Assembly: GCF_000801105.2 (NCBI RefSeq)
Contig: NC_079515.1
Location: 24,141,407-24,205,406 of the forward strand
From: Raphanus sativus
Lineage: Eukaryota; Streptophyta; Magnoliopsida; Brassicales; Brassicaceae
Direction of reading: 5' to 3'
DNA length: 64,000 bases
Shown: piece by piece, positions 54,974 to 64,000 of the stretch
Layout of the letters: each line of letters starts with the position of its first letter
Numbering within the stretch: the first letter of the stretch is position 1
Translations under genes and position numbers: made by a program
The notes under the pieces: model-generated
Database searches by the model: none
What the model saw: only the letters and a program-made list of their open reading frames with translations
What the model was told of the DNA's origin: nothing

Positions 54974-57900
54974 TGATTACGATGAGAGGTGAGAGTTCAA
55001 GCTTCCTAAAGAACATAAACGAGAGAGAGAGGTACACACCGTACAAGTGTCAAAGAAGATTGTTATTATATAGAAAGAGTGCGTTTTCTCGTCATGCCTT
55101 GTTAATAGGTTTATTTATTTTGACGTAACCTTGCGAAATTTTTCCACACGTGAGAGAAATAAGCACGCGCGTTGCAACCACCCGGTTATCCAGGTTATTA
55201 AGAGTTAAACCATTTCATCATCAATGTATTTGTAAACCAGGCTCTGATCCGATTGGTAAACAATAATTAAACTAACTAATAAAAAAAATTTAAAATAAGT
55301 AAAACTTAATAAAATACTTTACTTCTTATTATAAACATTTAACTTGTTTTTAATAAAAGATTGATATTTTATAATATTATAAAACAAATTATAGTATTAT
55401 TTTATTTATAAATAGCTATTTATTTTTGAAATTTCTATTTATTTAAAAGTTAAAATGTCAATCATATAACTAAATAATATGAAAGTGTATAATTAAAATT
55501 GTTGATTTCATAAAAATTTCCCCCAATATGAAAGTGTTGATTTCATAAAAATCTACAAAAACTCATTTTTTCCAATTAGTTACCAATCATGGCCGATATA
55601 TACATATAAAAGAATTATAAATATTTCAGAAAAAAATCACATACTTGAAAAGGAAACATTCCCTTCATTATTATATAATCTTTCATTAGGATATTTCAAT
55701 CTTTCGTGCGAGAAGTTAATGGGAAGTGACAGAGAAAACATTTGTTGATTAAAGAAACTGATTTAGATATAAAAGCTACTTAACTTTTCGATTTCCATTA
55801 CAAGAAACAGGACAAAATTTCATTTTAGAAAATATAACTCAATGTCAACATATATCTAGACATGTAAGATAAATGTTATTTACTTTAAAAACTGATTTAA
55901 ATGGAAGTGACGAAGTGTGATCAAATCAGTGATGAGTAAAGCAAGAGATCGATTCACGGACAGGTAATGTAACCTATCCGTATCCATGCACATATATAAT
56001 TTGTGTAAGTGGAGATGATGATGTCTGGGCTATGGTCTATTGAGCAATGTGCCATTGATGATTGAAATAAGAAAACACGAAGTGATCGAGTCATGGTTTC
56101 TCGTTCACCCTCCCTATGTAGTCATGCCTCCTTATTCTATTCTGTTCTAAGTATAACAAACATACACTATTTATTTATTTACACGTTTCCCTACCTTTTC
56201 TTACTTCTTGTAATGTTTTGTAGAGTATGTTACAAGCTCTATTTAGCTTTACCCATATCTCTTTTTGATCAAACAACAGTTTTATAAATCATTAGTCTCC
56301 ATAGCTGGAGAGATTGTTTACGTCCAGCAATAACAAGGCCAAACTGGCGAAAACATCTGCTGCAATCATAGCAAAGCAGAACAATGATATACAACACCAT
56401 AAGACAAGAGCAAACATAACACATAAACATCTAATGTCGCTGAGCAGTCCTCGAAACTCAACGCCAATTGTGCTAAGAAGCTTTACCCATATCTCTATGG
56501 ATGTGGATATGGATATCTAACTCATGGCCATTTGTATATTATTTATTGTATAATGTTTTCTAGATATAGTTACAAAAGAGCATTAGACATATTTATGGTT
56601 GTATCAAGCGTGTAAGAAATAATTAAATTAGTTCGTAGAAATCACAAGAACTCTCAGTGTAAGCTCTGCCCTATTAGAGTAATTGGTTTAGAGATTATAA
56701 ACAATAATTACTTCTTGAAACCAACGTGTATTGAGTCTGCATGCTTGCATGCGCATTTAACTCTTCTGTTTTGTTTTCTTATTACCCCCACATTCCTCTT
56801 GGGTTTCTCACTTTCAAACCTAGTTTGTAATATTAAAATATAATCGACCATGATGGATTTCTAATAGGACATAATTAGCTCACTCTCGGTGTATTCAACC
56901 TCTATTTGTTATATATACTACCACAAGTGAATAATCAATAGAAAAATTGATTTGTCTTCGGTTTAGTTGTATAACAAAAAGTTCACTTCAGGTACAAAAG
57001 AATTACATTACTCGATTAGTTTACTTAACATTAAACCGAAGTAAATTTAGTTTTGTTATGTTTAAGTTGTTGTAAAAAGAGTATCAGAGAACTGCGAAGA
57101 AGAGTGGGAAGTGAAAGGATTATGATTTTCAAGAGACTTTAAAAATAACAAAATAGGATATAAACAAAGAAGTGCTCTCAAAGTATAAAACACATATGAT
57201 GATGTTGAATTTGTTTATGGATGTGTGCAGATAAAGTTTGGGTGTGGCGCCGAATACAAAGGAAGCTGGAGAGCAGTATAAAGGCTCCTCGCTTTCTAAT
57301 ACGTTCAGACAAAAAGTGTTAGTTTAAGAAAAATAAACCATATATAATTAATTTGACTAATGATAGAATTGGCGAAATGACCACCTTATCCACTGTAAAC
57401 TTGAAGTTGTAAATTCTTTACATTAAAATGTTTTTCATTTTATATATGTCATTTTTGTTAGAGAGATCAAATTACACTCGGGGTTGGCCTTGATCATCTC
57501 TATAATATTATTATGCATCTCTAATAACAAACGAATGTTTAATAAGTATACGTTTACGGAATTGATATGTGATGACCAAAAAAAAGGAGAATGAGTTAAA
57601 AAGGGAAGAAAATGACTAACTTGTAGACAGGAAGAGTGGTGGAAGTATGATGGAGAAAGAGCAAAGTGACATTTATTATTCTTTTGTGTTCTTTATTTTT
57701 GAGACATAATCTTCCATTATTTCACTTCAATGTTCCTTCTCTGCTTTCGGTTATTGCTGTCTCATTCGTTCTTAGCTTTTTCAAGCCTTGTTCGTTTGGT
57801 AGTCGCCAACGATACTGATCTTCTACAGCGACTAAGATAACAAATCTTGGTAATTTTTGTTGTTCGTTTCCTAATCTTCAACAATAACAACCAGTCGTTA

Positions 57901-58781
57901 AAGTCAGCATTTACACAAATTTGTTTAAGAATATCAAATTCCTACTAAAATGGTTTGAATCCAAAGCAAAATAATAACTAATCCTCTTATACTACCGCTA
58001 AACTACCAACATTTTGTTTATGATATTTGATTTAGCCAACTTCTTTTACTAAAAGCCAGGGTACAAAGGAATCAATATTGCGACACTTGCTGACTGATCG
58101 ATCCTTCTATTATGATACTTGGTTCTTCTGGTTTAGTATGGTTAATTTGAGCTGGCTAAGTGGCAAAATTTGTTAGCTGCCTACTGTGTTAATTGAACAT
58201 GTGTAAAGTTAAGCAATCTAAGAAGCATTGCAAGTATCATCTTAAAAAGTGTGGTTTATTATATACGATTGAAAGAATAACAAACTTAGACAGTTCAATA
58301 TTGTTATGTACTGTTGATTTTTCTTAGTTGCAGCTCTTGTTAATGTCTATGCCATCGCAGTCGAACCTTCACTATAGAGCAGTCGAGTTTTGTGAGGTGG
58401 GAGGCCACGTGACTGGTACTGAGAAAGTAGTATCACACCGTGGGGATCTATATGCCATTGCTCAGGCCCATTCTTTCGTAAAATGGGGATATCACACTAT
58501 GATTGAAGAAATTTTACTAAAGCAAAACCATTCGTACACTCTTTTAATCGGTCCACAGACATTTGGTGGACAAGTAGTTAACGAGAACAAGCACAGCACA
58601 ATGGAAGAAAGAAAATAAAAGTCCAAAACCCTAAGTAGTCTGCAAAGATAAAAGCAAAAAGCCCAAAACGGCTTAAAAAGTAAAATAAAGAAACAAAGCC
58701 CAAAACTCAAATAGCTTGTTCGTCAATCAAGATGACCTACACCTCCATTTCTCTTAAAGAGTAGTGAAGTGACATGGTTGC
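54974..58781. other. Large spacer between LOG4 and CP29 genes
   Basis: 3.8 kb with the LOG4 promoter on the left (CACACGTG-like motif near 55145, CACGCGCG near 55165) and CP29 3' UTR on the right. AT-rich in between, with ATGCTTGCATGCGC near 56743 and a G-box CCACGTGAC at 58406. A 96-codon plus-strand frame at 58328-58618 has no recognised domain. No transposon ends found. Confidence 0.45.
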
Positions 58782-60180
58782 TCAAAACTGGCGCCTTGGT
58801 GGCCTAGCCTCAGCCTCCGAGACTCTAATCTGTCTTCCATCCAAATCCTTCAAACAAACAGAAAGAGTATCAGTTTGCTTGCACTATAAAAAGTAACGTG
58901 AAGAGAAATGAATAATAACAATACTTACTGCGCCATTCAAAGAGTTGATGGCTCTCGTGACCTCTTGAGGAGAGCCGAGCGTCACAAACCCAAAACCCTT
59001 TGATCGACCAGTGTCCCTGTCGTAAATGACCCTGGCCTCAACAACCTTTCCTTGCTCGCTGAACAAGCTCTCAAGCGCCGTGTCATCCACACCCCACGAA
59101 AGGTTACCCACATAAACACGGTCTGACGAACCTGACCCTGAACCTGACCCAGAACCGTAGCTTGAACGCTCGGACCCGTAGCTGGAGCGCTCGGACCCGT
59201 AACCAGAACGTCCTGAACGCTGAGACCCGTAGCCGGAACGTTCGGAACCGTAACCACCACCACGTTCTGAACCGTAACCACCGCTTCTTGGTCCTCTGGA
59301 GAAGGATTCCTCTCTCTTAGGTGGAGGAGGTCCAGCGTTAACCCTCAAAGCTCTGCCTTCAAGTTCCTGCAATGTTCATTTCCAACAGGTTTAACTAAAA
59401 CAGCCACAACGTACAACTAAAAAAAAAAAAAAGACAAGCTTACATCTTATTTACAAAATACATAAACCATAAAGTCTCTCCACAAACGAAACAGAGGATT
59501 AACAGACACGAATAACATTACACACACAAGCCAAGAACAAACAAGACAAGAGCAAGAGTAAAGAAGAGGAGTAAGTAATGTCCTTACATAGCCATTAAAC
59601 TGCTGAGCAGCTGCCTCAACTTCAGATGCAGTGGACATGGTCACAAATCCAAACCCTCTGCTTCTGCCAGTAACTTTGTCATATATTACCTACCAAAAAA
59701 ACAAACCAAACCAAACACATTATCATCACAAATGATTAACAAAACCAAATCTCAACTTTCATCAACAAAGGAAAGGTTAAGATTTAATAATACCTCAACC
59801 ATCTCAACAGTGCCGGCGCTCTCAAACAACTGAGCGAGCTGAGCGCTATCCACATCGAAAGAAAGGTTACCGACGAAGAGTTTCAGGTCAGCGGAGAATG
59901 AGCTTCCGCCACGCGGAGGCGGGGGAGAGGAATCGTCGTCGCCGTCGGTGAACATGTTTTCCTCCTCAACCTCGAAATCCGACGATACGGCGACGTTTCG
60001 GGCGAAACGAGAGGAGTGTTGGGCGGGGGAGGAGCATCTGACGGCGGCGGAGGAAGCGAAGATGGAGTGGAGTTTGAAGGAGAGGGAAGGTGGGAGGATG
60101 GAGGCGGAGCGGGAGACGCAGAGAGGGAGAGATTTAGGGTTGAAGGAAGATAGAGAAACGGAGGAAGCGGAGGCAGACAT
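58782..60180 (-). CDS. CP29: Chloroplast RNA-binding protein CP29A-like
   Basis: Four exons, 59794-60180, 59588-59689, 58929-59366 and 58782-58847, give 330 residues. The first about 65 residues are Ser/Ala/Pro-rich with few acidic residues (a chloroplast transit peptide), followed by an acidic segment ([15 protein letters not shown]). RRM1 starts near residue 100 ([12 protein letters not shown]1 RGFGFVTM) and RRM2 near 247 ([14 protein letters not shown]1 KGFGFVTL). A Gly/Ser/Tyr-rich linker of repeated YGSER units joins them. Two RRMs with an acidic N-terminus define the cpRNP family, which stabilises, processes and helps edit plastid mRNAs. Order fits At3g53460 (CP29). The linker repeats differ in number among relatives, so the length (342 in Arabidopsis) is expected to vary. 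Confidence 0.95.
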
Positions 60181-60425
60181 GGCTCTCTCTTTCTCTCGCT
60201 ATGCTTTGAAAGGGGATAAGGTTTAGAAAGGGTTCTTCGAGAGGTATGAGAGAGTGAGGAGATAATAAAGGAGTCCGAGTCTTTAGATATTTATTTTTCC
60301 CACTTGTATTTTTTTTGCTTTTCTTGTAAAGAAACAAAAAAATCTAAAAAATCTGTATTTTGTATATTAGTATGAATATAAGTTTATCCCCTCAAATATT
60401 TTTAACAGCTATGCACATATACACT

Positions 60426-60475
<50 letters not shown>

Positions 60476-62278
60476 GAAAATACTCCATATGCATCACTTT
60501 AAATGTTTTTTAGGTTTTTGTACATAGATTAAAAAAAAATTCTATCTATATCTCGGTTACATAAAAATATAACTAAATAAAACTAATTCAACCAATCAAA
60601 ATAATTCAATATTTTGTAATTTGGTCGTAAAGTTCAAAGGATATTAAATTCTATCTAAAACAATGAGAACAATAATTATTTTGAAACAATTTTTTTTTTC
60701 TAAACATCACTTAGAATAATATGAAATAAGTAATATAAAGGCATTCGCATTAATGAGTTTTTGTCAGTAATCTAAAATCCTGGTTGTAACAAAGAAAAAG
60801 AAAGAATTCACTTTTCTTTAAACTGATTTTTTTTTGTTACTAATTAACTGAAAATAAATTCACAGAAATAACAACACACACTTGAGGAACTTTATAATGA
60901 AGTGAATGGTATTTGTGATAAAATCTTGTCCGTTTAAATTGGAATGGACAGTGGAGATTAAGAGAAGTAAATAAGAGAGAGTGGGTGTGGGTCAAGTGAA
61001 ACGATAAGACTTAACTAATTGCCAAAGGAAAGATGCAACTAGAGACTGTGGTGGACTGATGCTCCAGCATGGATCTTCAACTTGTTCTTCCATTATTATT
61101 AAGCAATACCCTCTTAAAATTTTACTTATGCTGTTAATTTTTTTTTTCTGTTTCATTTGTTTTTGAAATTTGATTTCCCTATTCCTTATAAATGAGAAGG
61201 CCATTGTTTGCTAATTATCATGATCTCTCACCAAGCTTTTCCAACCAAAAACTTAATAGCTTGATTGCACACTTTAAGAAGATTTTTCAGAGTGCATCAT
61301 CTCCGATCTTCTTTCTGCCATAGATTCAAATTTTGAATTTTTTGGACTCCACAGCTTAGTTATACTCAATCATCCCCGACCTTCTTCCAAAGCTTCGTTT
61401 CCAGTTGTGAATTTCCAAGTCTTGGCTCATCCTTCCATCATTGGTGGAAAAGCTCTTTCTTGGTGTTAATCTGGTCGCAACAAGTTAAAAGGACTTGAAG
61501 AACCTTTCTTCTCGAGATCTGGGTATCTTGGTTGAAAGGCTTGGATGATAACATTTTTTTACGGGGATGTCAACTCTGTTCCGGCGAGCTTCTCCACGGC
61601 TTGAAGAAACGCGACTTCTAAGACGGTTTACAACCTCCGTTTTTGTCCTTGAAAGTTTGTTGCTTCTCCTTTCTCGAGTTTTCTGTGATAGAGCTCGAAG
61701 AGTTCTTTTAACCTAACCGGCGACGAGATCTACATCACTCTACTCAATCAAGAGCCTGACCTGCGCTATCACACTTTCAGAGTAGTTTGTTTGGTTTATC
61801 ACATTAGATTTCTGGTATTGATAAGTCCAATATACAACTATTTCTAGAAACCAAAAGAACCACTGTCTCCACCGGTCTCCAGATTTGCATTCCATTCTCC
61901 TTTATTTTAAACAGATTGGTTATGGACATTTGATAAAGACGTACTTGTAACTCTTGTTCTTAAAGTGAAGCAACATCTAAGACTTTCTTTATAAAACACA
62001 TCAAGTCCTCAACGGCAGCGGTTTGGCTTATCTTTCGGACAAAGGCCAAGTGTTAAGTTTCTGTAAAGGAAGAAGACAAAATGAGATACAAGAAAGTCAA
62101 GGAGCTACCATAAAAGTCACGGTAGCAGCAAAAGGTTTACATTTCGGTGATAACGAGCATAAGGGTTGTGTCCATAGCAACAAGCAGTTTATTCTGGCTC
62201 ATCACATTAGTTTTCTTAACTAGTGTTCGATGTGTCCAGTATATATATAAATCTCTAAAAAAACAAAAGTTTTGTAAA
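60181..62278. other. CP29 5' region and spacer; possible LINE leader
   Basis: 60181-60300 is the CP29 5' UTR/promoter. Then AT-rich spacer with an (AT)22 microsatellite. From about 61250 the base composition becomes less AT-rich and pyrimidine-rich on the plus strand, up to the LINE ATG; this kilobase may be the LINE 5' leader, but no ORF1 protein (RRM/DUF4283/zinc knuckle) is found. Confidence 0.45.
60429..60472. repeat. (AT)22 microsatellite
   Basis: Forty-four bases of perfect AT dinucleotide upstream of the CP29-like gene. Confidence 0.97.
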
Positions 62279-64000
62279 ATGAATATTGTAGCATGGAATT
62301 GCCGAGGAGTAGGAGCTGATCTAACAAAGGAACATCTTGATGAGTTATATCATTGTTTCCTACCTAAATTTTTATTTTTATCAGAAACAAAAAATAATCG
62401 TCATGTTCTCCAAAATTTGCAAGTATCTTATGGTTACGATCAAGTTTGTACCGTAGAGCCTCGTGGACGAAGCGGTGGTCTAGCACTTTTTTATATGGAT
62501 GATCCTTTGGTTACTATTTTGTATGCGGATACGCACATGATTGATATTGAAACCAGATTTGAAGGACATGCAGTTTTTATGACTTTTGTGTATGGCGACC
62601 CTGTTGTTAGACATCGAGACCTAGTTTGGGAACGATTGTCACGCATGAGTACCAACCGAAGTGGGGCGTGGTTTATGATTGGAGATTTCAATGAGATCAC
62701 TGGTAACCATGAAAAGAGGGGAGGAAGACGTCGTTTAGAGAGCTCTTTCCTCCCTTTCCGTATCATGTTAGAAAATTGTGGGATGCTTGATTTCCCATAT
62801 AAAGGTAATTCCTTCTCGTGGGTGGGAAGAAGAAGTACCGGAAAAGTTAAATGCAAGCTTGATAGAGCAGTGGCAAATGAAGAATGGCATGCCTTATTTG
62901 GCCAGTCAGTTGTAGAATTCCTACGACTATGGGGTTCAGATCACCGGCCGGTCCTAGCACGCATTCAATCTATCTCCCGAAGGACAAGGAAAAATTTCAG
63001 ATTTGACAAAAGGTGGATAGGAAAACCAGGCTTTAAAGAAGCAGTAACCTCGGGGTGGGGACAGTTTGATGTAATTCCAGTTCGGAATTTTCATCAAAAA
63101 GTTACCTCATGTCGAAATAAAATCAGTTCTTGGAGAAAGAATAATCCTACAAACTCTGCCGTCTTGATTGAAGAATTAAAAAATAAAATAGATCTTGCCG
63201 AAGATGATGAAAACTCTACAACTGAAGAATTGGAGGATCTAAGAAGACAGCTTATTATGACCTTTAGAGAAGAGAACTCTTTTTGGGAACAAAAGAGTAG
63301 GGACCAATGGCACAAATATGGGGATAGAAACACAAAATTCCACCATGGCATCACCAAGCAAAGGAGAGCCCAAAATCGGATCATCAGTATAAAAGACAAA
63401 CATGGGAATCTAGTAGAGAGAGAGATCGAGGTGGAGAACGTGGCTGTTCAATACTTTCGAGATCTTTTCTCTACTTCCTCACCATCAGAGATAGATAATT
63501 CCCTGTGGTTCATTTCAGTGAAGGTGACCCAGGCTGACAATGGTTTACTCTTAGAGAAACCGTCAGAACAAGAAATTAGAAAAGCCCTTTTTGATATAAA
63601 CCCGGATAAAGCACCCGGACCGGATGGCATGACGAGTAGATTGTTCCAAAGATTCTGGCGGGAGATGCGTCAAGATATAGTTAAACTTGTACAAGACTTT
63701 TTCGAGACTGGCCTATTCGATCCTGCTTTGAATCAAACGAATATCTGCCTCATTCCAAAAAAGAAGAAACCTCGGGATATGTCTGAATTCCGACCCATTA
63801 GCCTCTGTAATGTTAGCTACAAGATTATATCTAAGCTAATTTGCAAGAGACTGAAGAGGGTTATTCCGCGTTTGATCTCAGAGACACAATCTGCCTTTGT
63901 AGCCAAACGCTTGATCACGGATAACATCCTAATAGCACAAGAAAATTTTCATGCCTTGAGGACAAACCAGAGATGTAGACAAGACTTTATGGCTATCAAA
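62279..64000 (+). mobile_element. LINE (L1-type) ORF2, N-terminal part, cut by window end
   Basis: An uninterrupted 574-codon frame starts at ATG 62279 and is still open at the last base. Residues 1 to about 230 are an apurinic-type endonuclease (AWNCRG, FLSETK, GDFNE, and SDHRPV as the catalytic SDH). Residues about 445 onward begin the reverse transcriptase (INPDKAPGPDGM, CLIPKKKKPRDMSEFRPISL, SAFVAKRLITDNILIAQE). The YADD catalytic box, RNase H and tail would lie beyond the window. Organisation is that of plant L1-clade non-LTR retrotransposons. No stops or frameshifts in 1.7 kb suggests a young copy. No ORF1 is seen upstream. Confidence 0.95.

Overview
The window is plant nuclear DNA from a member of the Brassicaceae, most likely a Brassica/Raphanus-type relative of Arabidopsis. 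The evidence is intron-containing genes with GT-AG (and two GC-AG) introns, AT-rich intergenic DNA full of Helitrons, MITEs, a SINE and LINE sequence, and a gene order that I recognise from memory as the bottom-arm segment of Arabidopsis chromosome 3 around At3g53270 to At3g53460. Species and subgenome cannot be decided from the sequence alone, and all Arabidopsis locus names here are recalled rather than searched.

Layout, left to right. 1-5 kb: a decayed SNAPc43 (SNAPC1-like) gene, then an intact F-box gene. 5-8 kb: a Helitron, a 1.1-kb retroposed non-coding unit with a 15-bp target-site duplication, and a tRNA-type SINE. 8-10 kb: a two-exon CYP71B cytochrome P450. 10.8-12.7 kb: a PIF/Harbinger-like element. 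13.8-24 kb: four minus-strand genes, namely a REM-type B3 protein, an unknown serine-rich protein, NF-YB (with a 6-nt microexon) and a ROP-interactive coiled-coil protein (RIP3/MIDD1-like). 24.4-25.5 kb: a second Helitron. 26.3-28.6 kb: an intronless E-class PPR gene. 29-30.4 kb: a chimeric pseudogene in which a copied tail of that PPR gene adjoins a broken FolD (methylene-THF dehydrogenase/cyclohydrolase) gene. 31.5-41.4 kb: S1FA, a WDR20/DMWD-like WD40 gene, a frameshifted At3g53400-like pseudogene and the aquaporin PIP2;1. 41.4-48.7 kb: gene-poor DNA with a 1.9-kb Helitron carrying internal tandem repeats and a hAT MITE with a perfect 8-bp TSD. 48.7-60.2 kb: RPL12, a SANT/MYB-like protein, the cytokinin-activating enzyme LOG4 and the chloroplast RNA-binding protein CP29. 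62.3-64 kb: an intact LINE ORF2 start (endonuclease plus reverse transcriptase) running off the window.

The genes do not form a pathway; they are independent eukaryotic transcription units kept together by synteny: transcription (REM, NF-YB, S1FA, SANT), translation (RPL12), organelle RNA metabolism (PPR, CP29), ROP signalling (RIP3), water transport (PIP2;1) and hormone activation (LOG4). I see no dedicated defence, biosynthetic or otherwise novel multi-gene system. The least ordinary items are the 6-nt microexon, the paired GC-AG introns, the retroposed structured non-coding unit, the PPR-FolD chimeric pseudogene and the repeat-bearing Helitron.
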